DNA of 64,000 nt from Micromonospora arborensis (GTDB lineage Bacteria > Actinomycetota > Actinomycetes > Mycobacteriales > Micromonosporaceae). The DNA is taken from assembly GCF_003205615.1 (NCBI RefSeq), contig NZ_PYBV01000025.1:46985-110984 (forward strand), given 5' to 3'. A program made the position numbers and the translations under genes. Shown here piece by piece: positions 1 through 7,939 of this stretch. How positions within the stretch are numbered: the stretch's first letter is position 1; the number at the start of each line of letters is the position of its first letter. The notes beneath the pieces are model-generated. The model was not told the DNA's origin. It made no database searches and saw only the letters and a list, made by a program, of their open reading frames with translations.

Positions 1-1052
1 AGATGCAGACGCGACAGTTCAGCCACGATCCGCAGTTCCCCGGCATGGCCTTCGGCTGGCAGGAACACCCCCGCGACGGGCAGCACGTCCTCGACAAGGA
101 TGGCGATGTTCCGGGCTTCCACAGCAACGCGGCACTGCTGCCCGACAAGGGCATCGGCATCTTCGTCGTCACCAACGGTGACGGCGTGGACGGCACCGCC
201 TCCTGGGCCAACAAGGAGGTCGTCGACGAGTTCGTGGACACGTTCTTTCCCGGCAGTGGCACCGCGGGGGGCGCCGCCGGCCGGAACCCGGAAATCGCCG
301 GCGACCTCGACCAGTACGAGGGTGCCTACCGGGTGACCCGTACCGCGGAGGATCTCACCAAGGCGGCGGCGCTGATGTCCTCGGTGTCGGTCGAGGTCGG
401 CCCCGACAACACCCTCACCACCCGAGGGCCGCTCTCGGCGGACCCGGACAAGGCCACCCAGCACTGGACGCCGATCGGGCCACGGTTGTTCCAGGAACGC
501 GGCGGCCAGGACCAACTGGGCTTCCGCGTCGACGGCGATGGGCAGGTCATCGCGCTCTTCGACACCACCAACCCGACCATCGCCTACCAACGACTGGCCT
601 GGTGGCAGTCACCCACCCTGCACCAACTGCTCCTGGTCGGCGCGCTGACGGTCCTGCTCCTCACGCTGCTCTACTACCCGATCGCCGCGCTGGTCCGCCG
701 GCTACGCCGCGGCAGCCCATCGGCCGGCACCCGATGGAGCACCACCGCGCGGCTCGCGGCGTGGGTCACCGCCGCCCTCGCCGCGGCGTTCACCACCGGC
801 CTCGCTGTGGTGTTCTCCGACGGCAATCGGCTGCTGGAGAGCATCGTGCTCGGCAGGTCGCCACTGGTGATCACCGTCCTGGCGTTGTCGACCACGGCGC
901 TGGTCACCGCGGCGGCCACCATCACCGGGACGGTGGCGGCCTGGCGTCGGGGTTGGTGGACCCTGCCCGGTCGCCTGCACCACACCGCGGTCTCCCTCGC
1001 CGCGATCGTCTTCCTCGGCGTCCTGTCGATCTACCACCTCACGCTCGCTTGA
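1..1052 (+). CDS. C-terminal part of a membrane-anchored beta-lactamase-family serine hydrolase (cut by window edge)
   Basis: The reading frame is open at the left edge, so the true start and the Ser-x-x-Lys region lie outside the window. The visible first 60 residues match the end of a class C beta-lactamase / penicillin-binding fold: a K-D-G-x-x-x-G-F segment where the family usually has H-x-G or K-T-G, followed by a hydrophobic strand ending in VVTNGDG. After about 190 residues come four likely membrane helices (roughly residues 205-227, 250-275, 283-310 and 325-347). This N-terminal hydrolase plus C-terminal membrane layout is common in actinobacterial serine hydrolases of unknown substrate. 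The substrate cannot be told from this fragment. Confidence 0.75.
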   Translation, partial: MQTRQFSHDPQFPGMAFGWQEHPRDGQHVLDKDGDVPGFHSNAALLPDKGIGIFVVTNGDGVDGTASWANKEVVDEFVDTFFPGSGTAGGAAGRNPEIAGDLDQYEGAYRVTRTAEDLTKAAALMSSVSVEVGPDNTLTTRGPLSADPDKATQHWTPIGPRLFQERGGQDQLGFRVDGDGQVIALFDTTNPTIAYQRLAWWQSPTLHQLLLVGALTVLLLTLLYYPIAALVRRLRRGSPSAGTRWSTTARLAAWVTAALAAAFTTGLAVVFSDGNRLLESIVLGRSPLVITVLALSTTALVTAAATITGTVAAWRRGWWTLPGRLHHTAVSLAAIVFLGVLSIYHLTLA

Positions 1053-1072
1053 CCTTGACACAGTGGCAAGGT
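1052..1072 (+). promoter_or_regulatory. MerR-type operator/promoter dyad
   Basis: An inverted repeat ACCTTG-N9-CAAGGT is centred on base 1062. Counting the inner CACAGTG, nine of ten base pairs are symmetric. It contains a TTGACA -35 hexamer at 1055-1060. MerR-family activators bind such dyads between the -35 and a poorly spaced -10 box. A MerR gene lies two genes downstream in the same direction, so autoregulation of the operon is likely. I see no clear -10 box. Confidence 0.7.
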
Positions 1073-1099
1073 CTTCAGTGGGGCGATGAGGTGGTTCCG

Positions 1100-1768
1100 A
1101 TGACCATGCCGAGAAACGGCACGAACACGATGCGGGCTCTCCAGGGGCTGGAGAACGCCGACTCGTCGGTGCGGCTGCGAGCAGCGCTGGCGGTCGGCAC
1201 GACCCCTGATCCGCTGTTGATCGACACGCTCGTCGAGCGATGCGCGATCGAGCCAGAATTCTCGGTGCGCGAAATGCTGACCTGGGCACTCCTGCGCCAC
1301 CCAAAGTCACTGACGGTTCCGAAGCTCGTCGCCGAGCTCCGGTCGGGGCGTACGCAGGCGCGGAGCCAGGCATTGCACACGTTGTCCAAGATCGGGGATC
1401 GGGAGGCGTGGCCGGCGATCACCCGGGCGCATCTGACCGACCCCGACGACGAGGTGGCACGCAGCGCCTGGCGGGCGGCGGTCGTCCTCGTTCCGGAAGG
1501 CGCGGAGGCCACCCTGGCCGACGTGTTGTCGACACAGTTCGGGCGGGGTGAGCGTGCGACGCAGTTGAGCCTCAGCCGGGCGCTGATCGCGCTCGGCGAG
1601 GTGATCGTGCCGATCCTGCGCGCGGCGACGACGGATCTCGACCCGCGCGTACGCGCGCACGCGCTCGCCACGCAACGGCTGCTGGTCGACCCGGACGCCG
1701 GCTTCGAGTTCGCGATCGAGGAGGCGAAGCGCGTCGTGGCTCTCGGCGGAATCAGTGCGGACGGGTGA
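1100..1768 (+). CDS. HEAT-repeat protein
   Basis: This 222-residue protein is built of alpha-helical HEAT/PBS-lyase-like repeats, visible as recurring units with the pattern D-x-x-x-R-x-x-A-L (for example SSVRLRAALAVG near the N terminus and DPRVRAHAL near the C terminus). Such solenoids are protein-interaction scaffolds and no catalytic motif is present. The start at 1100 follows a MerR-type dyad at 1052-1072. A second ATG lies six bases later. The gene ends 6 bp before a MerR regulator whose C-terminal part is also HEAT repeats, so the two are almost certainly co-transcribed and may interact. The exact role is unknown. Confidence 0.8.
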   Translation: MTMPRNGTNTMRALQGLENADSSVRLRAALAVGTTPDPLLIDTLVERCAIEPEFSVREMLTWALLRHPKSLTVPKLVAELRSGRTQARSQALHTLSKIGDREAWPAITRAHLTDPDDEVARSAWRAAVVLVPEGAEATLADVLSTQFGRGERATQLSLSRALIALGEVIVPILRAATTDLDPRVRAHALATQRLLVDPDAGFEFAIEEAKRVVALGGISADG

Positions 1769-1774
1769 TGGGCA

Positions 1775-2782
1775 GTGCTGATCGGTGAGGTGGCACGACA
1801 GTCCGGGGTCAGCGCGCGCATGCTCCGGCACTACGAATCGCTCGGCCTGGTGCGGCCAACCGGCCGTACCGGCGCCGGCTACCGGGAGTATTCCAGCGAG
1901 GACCTCCGGCTGATCTTCCAGGTCGAGAGCCTGCGGTCACTGGGGCTGTCGCTGCGCGACGTCCAGCGCGCGCTCGATGATCCCGCCTTCACCCCCTCGG
2001 GGCTCGTCGCTGACCTGATCAGCCAGACGCGACGACGGATCGCGGGTGAGCTGGAGTTGCTCACGCGACTCCGTCGGATCGGTGCGGCGGAACCCGCCGA
2101 CTGGGCGGACGTCCTCCAGATCGTCGCACTCCTGCGGGCGTTGGGGTCGGCGAGCGCGGGGAGGCGCCTGCGCGCGGCCCTGTCCTCGGTCGACGAGGCC
2201 CCGGTGCCGGTGGGGGCGCTGGTCGAGGCGGCGCTCAACGAGACGGATCCGAACGTCGCCGGGGCCCTTCGCTGGGCTCTGGCGCAGTCGGGCGACGACG
2301 GGTTGGCGCTGCTGGCGGACGGCCTCGGCGCACCGGTGGCCGAGGTACGGGAACGTGCCGTTCGGGCCATCGCCGAGATCCCGACCGCGAACGGGACAGC
2401 GCTGCTGCAGGACGCCCTCGCGAACCCCGACATCGCGGTCCGCAGGTGTGCGGCCCTGACGCTCGGGCCACGGGGCGTGGCCGAGGCGGTCCCGACGCTC
2501 GTCGACATGGTCGTCGAGGAGGCGAATGACGTCGACGCCGCCGACGCGTTGAGCGCGCTGGCGAGTGATCCCGCGTTGGCGGAGCAGATCGCGACCACGC
2601 TCGTCGAACGCCTCGCCCACGGGCCCGTCGGGTCGTCCGTCCGGCGTCGGCTGGCGCAGGCGTTGGCGGACATTCCGGGACGCACGGCCGCGCGTGCCCT
2701 CGTCGACCTCGCACAGGACGACGACCGTGCGGTCGCGCTCACGGCGACCTACATTCTCCAGGTACGCGCAGACTCTCCATGA
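1775..2782 (+). CDS. MerR-family transcriptional regulator with C-terminal HEAT repeats
   Basis: The first 70 residues are a MerR winged helix: IGEVARQSGVSARMLRHYE, then GYREYSSEDLR. A helical linker follows (about 75-125), where ordinary MerR proteins end. Here a further 200 residues of HEAT-like repeats follow (for example VAEVRERAVRAIAEI and NPDIAVRRCAALTLG), giving 335 aa. The GTG start lies 6 bp after the HEAT protein gene. MerR proteins twist promoters with long spacers. The dyad at 1052-1072 is the obvious target. The HEAT region takes the place of a small-molecule sensor domain, so the signal could be a protein partner, perhaps the upstream HEAT protein (inference). Confidence 0.88.
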   Translation: MLIGEVARQSGVSARMLRHYESLGLVRPTGRTGAGYREYSSEDLRLIFQVESLRSLGLSLRDVQRALDDPAFTPSGLVADLISQTRRRIAGELELLTRLRRIGAAEPADWADVLQIVALLRALGSASAGRRLRAALSSVDEAPVPVGALVEAALNETDPNVAGALRWALAQSGDDGLALLADGLGAPVAEVRERAVRAIAEIPTANGTALLQDALANPDIAVRRCAALTLGPRGVAEAVPTLVDMVVEEANDVDAADALSALASDPALAEQIATTLVERLAHGPVGSSVRRRLAQALADIPGRTAARALVDLAQDDDRAVALTATYILQVRADSP

Positions 2783-2825
2783 CACCCACCAACGGGCCGG
2801 GCAGGTCTGAACGCCGCGTACCCCG

Positions 2826-2930
2826 ATGACCTTGAGCTACGGGCCCTGCCTGGTGGGGGCGGTGATCGGGCTGATCGCGGTGGCTCTGGCCGTTGTCGGC
2901 CTGGTCACCGTGATCCATTGGGCGCGGTAG
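2826..2930 (+). CDS. possible small single-span membrane protein
   Basis: A 34-codon frame encodes one hydrophobic helix: MTLSYGPCLVGAVIG, then a run of Leu, Val and Ala, ending HWAR. The hydrophobic composition and codon use fit a real small membrane protein. There is no convincing ribosome-binding site, and a frame this short can occur by chance. It lies alone between the MerR-HEAT gene and the SRPBCC gene, on the same strand as both. Confidence 0.3.
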   Translation: MTLSYGPCLVGAVIGLIAVALAVVGLVTVIHWAR

Positions 2931-3035
2931 GCGCATCGGACCTTTCGCAGCGAACCGGGCGCATTGGGTGGGCGCACCGCATAGCGTCACGGTGGCGGCG
3001 GCGCCGCCCGTCACGCCCACCCGAAGGGACCGGAC

Positions 3036-3986
3036 ATGGACCGTGTCGACAGTGTGCTCCTGCCCGAGTTGGACGGGCCGGTGCCGGCGACGCTGCCGAG
3101 CACGCTGGGCCTGCTGAGCCTGGCCCTGGGTGTCGGCGCCCTGGTCGCGCCCGGTCGCCTCGCGCGACTGACCGGGGTGGACGACTCCGCGGCCGCGCGC
3201 GGGGTGATCCCGGCCGTCGGCCTGCGCGAGTTGGGCAGTGCCGTCGGCCTGCTCAGCGGCCGACGCCCGGCCGGCTGGGCGTGGAGCCGGGTGGCCGGCG
3301 ACGCCATGGACCTGACCCTGCTCGGCCGAGCCCTCGCGGACCGCGGCGGTGAACGACGCCGCCGGCTGGCACTGACCACCGCCGCGATCGCCGGCATCGC
3401 CGCCGTCGACGTGCTCGCCGCCGTACGGATCCGGCGAGCCCAACGGGCCCGGGCGCGGATGATCCGGATGGACGTCGGGGTGACCGTGAACCGGTCACCC
3501 GCCGAGGCGTACCGGTTCTGGCGGGACGTCGAGAACCTGCCCCGGTTCATGGCGCACCTGGAGTCCGTACGCGCCGACGACCTGCGCCGCTCGCACTGGA
3601 TCGCCCGTGGCCCAGCCGGGCACCGCGTCGAGTGGGACGCCGAGATCATCGATGACCAGCCGAACAAGTCGATCACCTGGCGTTCGCTGCCGGGGACCCG
3701 GGTGCCCAACGTCGGGCGCGTCCAGTTCGTGCCCGCCCCCGGTGACCGGGGCACCGAGGTCCGGGTGGAACTGCGTTACGCCCCGCCCGCCGGCACGCTC
3801 GGCCGGGCGGTGGCGAAGCTCTTCGGCGAGGAACCCGAGCAACAGGTCCGTGACGACCTGCGCCGGTTCAAGCAGGTGCTGGAGACCGGCGAGGTGGTCC
3901 GGTCCGAGGGCAGCCCCAACGGCATCTCCGTACGCCAGCAGGCCATGCAGCGTCCCGCCCAGCCGCTGCCGGCGTCCCGCCGCTGA
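3036..3986 (+). CDS. membrane-linked SRPBCC (START/cyclase-like) protein
   Basis: The 316-residue protein has two parts. Residues 1-140 hold hydrophobic segments (about 20-42, 55-75 and 108-130) resembling a DUF4267-like membrane region. Residues 145-290 are an SRPBCC/polyketide-cyclase fold with the typical start VTVNRSPAEAYRFWRDVENL and an internal RVEWDAEIIDDQPNKSITWRS. SRPBCC domains bind hydrophobic ligands in a deep cavity, and the ligand here is unknown. A Shine-Dalgarno-like GAAGGGACC precedes the ATG. The gene is followed after 27 bp by a zinc alcohol dehydrogenase, so the two probably form one unit. Confidence 0.82.
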   Translation: MDRVDSVLLPELDGPVPATLPSTLGLLSLALGVGALVAPGRLARLTGVDDSAAARGVIPAVGLRELGSAVGLLSGRRPAGWAWSRVAGDAMDLTLLGRALADRGGERRRRLALTTAAIAGIAAVDVLAAVRIRRAQRARARMIRMDVGVTVNRSPAEAYRFWRDVENLPRFMAHLESVRADDLRRSHWIARGPAGHRVEWDAEIIDDQPNKSITWRSLPGTRVPNVGRVQFVPAPGDRGTEVRVELRYAPPAGTLGRAVAKLFGEEPEQQVRDDLRRFKQVLETGEVVRSEGSPNGISVRQQAMQRPAQPLPASRR

Positions 3987-4013
3987 CCGCCCCCGCTCCG
4001 AAAGGGACCGACA

Positions 4014-5186
4014 ATGAAGGCCACCGCCTGGATGGGCACCGACACCGTCAAGGTGATCGACGTACCCGATCCGAAGATCATGAACGCCCGGGACGCGATC
4101 GTCCGGATCTGCACCACCGCGATCTGCGGCTCCGACCTGCACCTCTACCACGGCTACATCCCCGCGATGCGCAAGGGCGACATCCTCGGCCACGAGTTCA
4201 TGGGCGAGGTGGTGGAGGTGGGCCCGCAGGTGCGCAACCTCAAGCCCGGTGACCGGGTGGTGGTGCCCTTCCCGATCTCCTGCGGGCACTGCTCGTCCTG
4301 CCAGCGCGGCCTCTACTCGGTCTGCGAGAACTCCAACCCCAACGCCGGCATCGCCGAGAAGATCATGGGCCACTCGCCGGCCGGCATCTTCGGCTACTCC
4401 CACCTGCTCGGCGGGTACGCGGGCGGTCAGGCCGAGTACGCCCGGGTGCCGTTCGCCGACGTCGGCCCGGTCAAGGTGCCCGACGAGGTCCGCGACGACC
4501 AGGCGGTCATGCTCGCCGACGTGTTCCCGACCGGCTACATGGGCGCCGAGATGTGCGACATCAAACCCGGGCAGGTGATCGCCGTCTGGGGCGCCGGACC
4601 GGTCGGACTGTTCGCCGCGGCCAGCGCCCGCCTGCTCGGCGCGGAGCGGGTGATCGTCATCGACCGGTTCCCGTACCGGCTGCGGCTGGCCGAGGAACAC
4701 CTCGGTGCCGAGACGATCAACTATGAACAGGCTGACGTGCTGGACACGCTCAACGAGATGACCGCCGGCCGGGGGCCCGACGCGTGCATCGACGCGGTCG
4801 GCCTGGAGGGACACCACGGCAACGCCGCCATGTACGCGTACGACCGGGCCAAGCAGGCCACCCGGGTCGAGACGGAACGGCCGTTCGCGCTGCGCCAGGC
4901 GATCCTCGCCTGCCGCTCGGGAGGGGTGATCTCGGTCGTCGGGGCGTACGGCGGTTTCGTCGACAAGTTCCCGATGGGCGCGTTCATGAACCGGTCGCTG
5001 ATCATGCGGACCGGCCAGTGCCACGTCCAGCGCTACACCCGGCCGCTGCTGGAACGGATCCAACGCGGCGAGATCGACCCGAGCTTCGTCGTCAGCCACC
5101 GGATGCCGCTGCGCGACGCCCCGAAGGGCTACAAGATCTTCCAGAAGAAGCAGGACGACTGTACGAAGGTGTTGCTCACCGTCTGA
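4014..5186 (+). CDS. zinc-dependent alcohol dehydrogenase (formaldehyde-dehydrogenase-like)
   Basis: This 390-residue medium-chain dehydrogenase/reductase has catalytic-zinc ligands in CGSDLHLYHG (about residue 39) and GHEFMGEVVEVG (about 60). The structural zinc motif is four cysteines in CGHCSSCQRGLYSVC. The Rossmann motif is VWGAGPVGLFAAASA. The sequence resembles the glutathione-independent formaldehyde dehydrogenase-like branch, which uses NAD(P). AAAGGGACCG lies before the ATG. It is the second gene of a pair with the SRPBCC protein. The true substrate is not shown by the sequence. Confidence 0.9.
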   Translation: MKATAWMGTDTVKVIDVPDPKIMNARDAIVRICTTAICGSDLHLYHGYIPAMRKGDILGHEFMGEVVEVGPQVRNLKPGDRVVVPFPISCGHCSSCQRGLYSVCENSNPNAGIAEKIMGHSPAGIFGYSHLLGGYAGGQAEYARVPFADVGPVKVPDEVRDDQAVMLADVFPTGYMGAEMCDIKPGQVIAVWGAGPVGLFAAASARLLGAERVIVIDRFPYRLRLAEEHLGAETINYEQADVLDTLNEMTAGRGPDACIDAVGLEGHHGNAAMYAYDRAKQATRVETERPFALRQAILACRSGGVISVVGAYGGFVDKFPMGAFMNRSLIMRTGQCHVQRYTRPLLERIQRGEIDPSFVVSHRMPLRDAPKGYKIFQKKQDDCTKVLLTV

Positions 5187-5243
5187 CCGGGCCGACCCGC
5201 CAACATTCGGTCAGCGTCTCCCACCTGCCGGGACGGCGGCGAT

Positions 5244-5317
5244 GATCGACTCCAGATCGGCGACCTGGCGGTATCCGCTCGACGGGTTACCGCCACGTCG
5301 CCGACCCTGCGTTGATC
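5244..5317. repeat. 74-bp palindromic repeat, family A copy 1
   Basis: An imperfect hairpin of 74 bp begins GATCGACTCCAGATCGGCGA and ends with its approximate complement (CGTCGCCGAC...GTTGATC). The two other copies, at 31345-31418 and 31446-31519, have the same length and arms. This copy is the most diverged. It lies in the 224-bp gap between the alcohol dehydrogenase and the acetyltransferase. It carries no gene and may be a REP-like element. Confidence 0.75.
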
Positions 5318-5410
5318 TCGAACCTCAGCCTCGGACCTCAGCCTCCGGCCGGCGACGCGCTCCGCGACCTCCGGCCGCGCCTCCTGTTGGTTGCCGGCTA
5401 ACGTGTCGCC

Positions 5411-5986
5411 ATGCATGGTGGTGACACATCGATGCCCGGGACGGCAGATCTCACCGTTGCGCTGCGGCCGGTCACCGAGCCCGACCTGGCGATGTTCCGC
5501 CGGCTCTGCGTCGAGCCGGAGCTGATCGGGCTGGACTGGGCCGGCTTCCGCGACGCTGAGGCGCCGGCTCGGCGGTTCGCGGTCGACGGCTATCTCGGCG
5601 AGGACGACGGGCGGCTCATCGTCGAGGTGGAACAGGAAGGTGCCGCCGCCGGTCTCGTCAGCTACACGTCCGGGCGCTACGCCGGGCGGGCGTCGTACTG
5701 GGAGATCGGGATCGTCCTGTTGCCGCCGTGGCGGGGGAGGGGCATTGGCTGGCGCGCGCAGGCGCTGCTCTGCGACTACCTGTTCCACCACACCCCGGCG
5801 CAGCGCATCCAGGCCGGCACCCACCCAGAGAACGTGGCCGAGCAACGGGCGCTGGAGAAGGCCGGCTTCCAGCTCGAGGGGATCGTGCGGGCCAGCGAGT
5901 TTCGGGCTGGTCAGTGGCGCGACGGATACCTCTACAGTCGGCTGCGCGACGACCCGTCCCCCTGGGCTGCGGCGACGGGAGGCTAG
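5411..5986 (+). CDS. GNAT-family N-acetyltransferase
   Basis: The 191-residue protein has the GNAT acetyl-CoA-binding motif PPWRGRGIGWRAQALLCDYL (about residues 104-123). The motif B region reads THPENVAEQRALEKAGFQLEG (last residues omitted here). This resembles RimJ/RimL-type acetyltransferases. A TAACGT box six bases before the first ATG suggests a leaderless transcript from 5411; an alternative ATG is at 5432. The stop codon TAG is formed exactly at the left boundary of the foldback element at 5984-6149. The substrate is unknown. Confidence 0.85.
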   Translation: MHGGDTSMPGTADLTVALRPVTEPDLAMFRRLCVEPELIGLDWAGFRDAEAPARRFAVDGYLGEDDGRLIVEVEQEGAAAGLVSYTSGRYAGRASYWEIGIVLLPPWRGRGIGWRAQALLCDYLFHHTPAQRIQAGTHPENVAEQRALEKAGFQLEGIVRASEFRAGQWRDGYLYSRLRDDPSPWAAATGG

Positions 5987-6149
5987 GGCCTGCGTCAAAG
6001 CCATCGGTCGAGCCGAGGCGGAGTCCAGGTGGCGGTCCGGCAAGGCGGAAATCCGTCTGGATACCGGTGTTGTACCCAGACGAATTTCCAACGCGGCCGG
6101 TCGTCGTCTGGGCCCGCCGCAGGCCGGCCAGGGGCTTTGACAGGCCCTA
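5984..6149. mobile_element. foldback MITE with TA target duplication (IS630/Tc1-like type)
   Basis: A 162-bp element is flanked by TA on both sides. Its termini are GGGCCTG and CAGGCCC, and the whole sequence folds into one long imperfect hairpin. The outer arms both contain GTCAAAGCC or its complement, and the inner arms are GGAAATCCGTCTGG against CCAGACGAATTTCC. There is no transposase, so it is a non-autonomous element. TA duplication is the hallmark of IS630/Tc1/mariner transposases. Its outermost TAGs serve as the stop codons of both convergent neighbours. Confidence 0.8.
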
Positions 6150-7235
6150 GCGCGGGCGGACTCCCGGCTCCACCGTCAGGGTCCCCGCGGCGGCATCGAT
6201 CGTGGCCCGCGCGCCGAGCGGAACGGTGAGCTGCCCGTTGCCATGCCCCAGCCGTAGCCCGCCCAGCACCGGCACGCCAAGGTCGTACAGGCGGTCCTTC
6301 AGCACCGCCGCCGCGTCCCACTCGCCCGGCTCACCGACGCTGTTGGTGATCTGGCCGATGACCACCCCGGCAACCCTCGACAGCACGCCCACCCGGCGCA
6401 GCTCGGTCAGCATCATGTCGTAGCTGTACGGAGCCTCGTCGACATCCTCGAAGAAGAGAATGGCGTCGTCGAACTTGGGGATGTCACCCGCGCCCAGGGA
6501 GGTGGAGAGCAGGGTGAGGCAGCCGCCGAGCAGGGGGCCCGATGCGCGCCCCGGCACCAGCACGGGGGCCGCCGTCTCGGCCGGGTCCCGGGTGATCGTC
6601 ACCGGTGCGGTGGTCATCACCGCCCGGCGAAGCGCCTCGGCCGAGTCGGGGCCGGTGCGATCGTCGGACCAGTTGACCATGGGGCCGTAGAAGGTGACCA
6701 GGCCCGTCTCGCGCCAGAGCTTGCCGTGGATGCTGGTGATGTCGCTGAAGCCGACCACCACCCGGGGATCCCGGCGAACACCGGAAACGTCGATGCGATC
6801 GACGATCCGCTGGGTGCCGTAACCGCCGCGGGCGGCGAAGACCGCGCGGATCCCCGGATCGTTGAGCGCGGCGTTCAGGTCGGCCAGCCGCTGCGCGTCG
6901 GTGCCGGCCAGGTAGCCGTACTTGGCGAAGACGTGCGTGCCCAGCTCGACCTGCAGGCCCCAGCTCCGCAGGATCTCGATGCCACGGGCCATGTTCGTGG
7001 GGTCAGGGGTGCTGCCGGGCGACACGACCCGGACCCGGTCCCCGGGTGCCAACGCCGGAGCCCGCAGCGCGCGTCTCGCGCCACTCGGCGCAGCCTGCGC
7101 GGACGCCGCCTCGGCAGTGCCGACGAGCACCGCGCCGCCGGCAGCCGCCGCTCCCATCCGCAGCATGTGCCGACGGGACAGGGGCACCCGCGCGGACCCC
7201 TGGGTCGAGGCTGGGTCTGTTCCAGAAGTGGCCAC
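6147..7235 (-). CDS. LD-carboxypeptidase (peptidase S66) with Tat signal
   Basis: S66 serine peptidases cleave the L,D-bond of peptidoglycan tetrapeptides or related substrates. The catalytic serine is visible in VVGFSDITSIHG, the glutamate in ILFFEDVDEAP and the histidine in LRLGHGNGQ. The N terminus carries a twin-arginine signal, SRRHMLRMG, followed by an Ala/Gly hydrophobic stretch, so export by Tat is likely. I place the start at GTG 7235, which has GAGGGG six bases upstream; the frame is open to a GTG at 7277. The stop codon is made at the edge of the MITE. It is convergent with the acetyltransferase gene. Confidence 0.88.
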   Translation of the reverse strand: MATSGTDPASTQGSARVPLSRRHMLRMGAAAAGGAVLVGTAEAASAQAAPSGARRALRAPALAPGDRVRVVSPGSTPDPTNMARGIEILRSWGLQVELGTHVFAKYGYLAGTDAQRLADLNAALNDPGIRAVFAARGGYGTQRIVDRIDVSGVRRDPRVVVGFSDITSIHGKLWRETGLVTFYGPMVNWSDDRTGPDSAEALRRAVMTTAPVTITRDPAETAAPVLVPGRASGPLLGGCLTLLSTSLGAGDIPKFDDAILFFEDVDEAPYSYDMMLTELRRVGVLSRVAGVVIGQITNSVGEPGEWDAAAVLKDRLYDLGVPVLGGLRLGHGNGQLTVPLGARATIDAAAGTLTVEPGVRPR

Positions 7236-7540
7236 GGGCGTCCCCTCATCGTGATCAGACGATCTACGAGCCGCCACAGCCTACGACAAACATGAATGCC
7301 ACGCGGGGTCCACAAAGGACATCGGTGGCAACGGGCGGACTTCCCGCACGGCGTGACCTGGCTCAGCAGGCAGCCCGAGTGGCGTGCCCGGTTCACGGCG
7401 GCTTGTGGTGCCCCGCCCGCCGACGGCGGGAAAGTCCGGGTCCGCGCGCGACCCCGTTTGTCGCCAGGGAGCGTGGGAACTCGGCCCGTTCGTCCGCAGG
7501 CAGGCCCGACGGCATGTCGAGGAGACCGAAGGAGCGGAGC
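7236..7540. other. divergent intergenic region between LD-carboxypeptidase and DUF2267 genes
   Basis: This 305-bp stretch separates two divergent genes and has no convincing coding region. It must hold the promoter of each. The only clear candidate is a GTTT-N15-GGGAAC pair at 7456-7480 reading toward the DUF2267 gene. I see no repeat or structured RNA in it. Confidence 0.5.
7456..7480 (+). promoter_or_regulatory. candidate SigB/SigF-type promoter for the DUF2267 gene
   Basis: GTTT (7456-7459) is followed after 15 bp by GGGAAC (7475-7480), 60 bp upstream of the DUF2267 start. The pattern fits the general-stress sigma consensus GTTT-N14/16-GGG(A/T)A. Confidence 0.45.
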
Positions 7541-7927
7541 ATGGAGTACGAGCAGATGATCGCCACGGTACGACAGCGCGCGGGTCTCGGTGAGAACGAG
7601 GCCGTACGGTCCGTCCAGGCCGTCCTGTCGGTGCTCGGTGAACGGCTCGCCGGACAGGAGGCCGACCACCTGGCGGCACAGCTACCGGAACGGTTGAACG
7701 GGTCCGTCACCCGCAATCCGGAGGGCCGCCGCTGGGACGTCGGCGAGTTCCTGAAGAACGTCGGGGACCGCGAGCAGGTCGCGAACGCCGACCAGGTGCG
7801 TCAACACGCCCAGGCGGTGTTGCGTACCGTCGCCGAGGCGCTCGATGACGACGAGCGACACGACCTGCTCGCCCAGCTTCCCGGCGGCATCACCGATCTC
7901 TTCGGCGTTCCGACCCCACGAGGCTGA
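7541..7927 (+). CDS. DUF2267 protein
   Basis: The 128-residue soluble helical protein matches the DUF2267 pattern: paired segments of the type L-x-x-R-L-x-x-x-E-A-D-x-L-x-x-Q-L-P, once around residues 35-50 and again around 100-115. The function is unknown; in actinobacteria such genes often lie in stress or dormancy clusters. The ATG at 7541 has GGAGCGGAGC just upstream. A second DUF2267 gene is at 44959. The upstream promoter-like GTTT/GGGAAC pair supports stress control. Confidence 0.85.
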   Translation: MEYEQMIATVRQRAGLGENEAVRSVQAVLSVLGERLAGQEADHLAAQLPERLNGSVTRNPEGRRWDVGEFLKNVGDREQVANADQVRQHAQAVLRTVAEALDDDERHDLLAQLPGGITDLFGVPTPRG

Positions 7928-7939
7928 GCCCCGGGGTGC

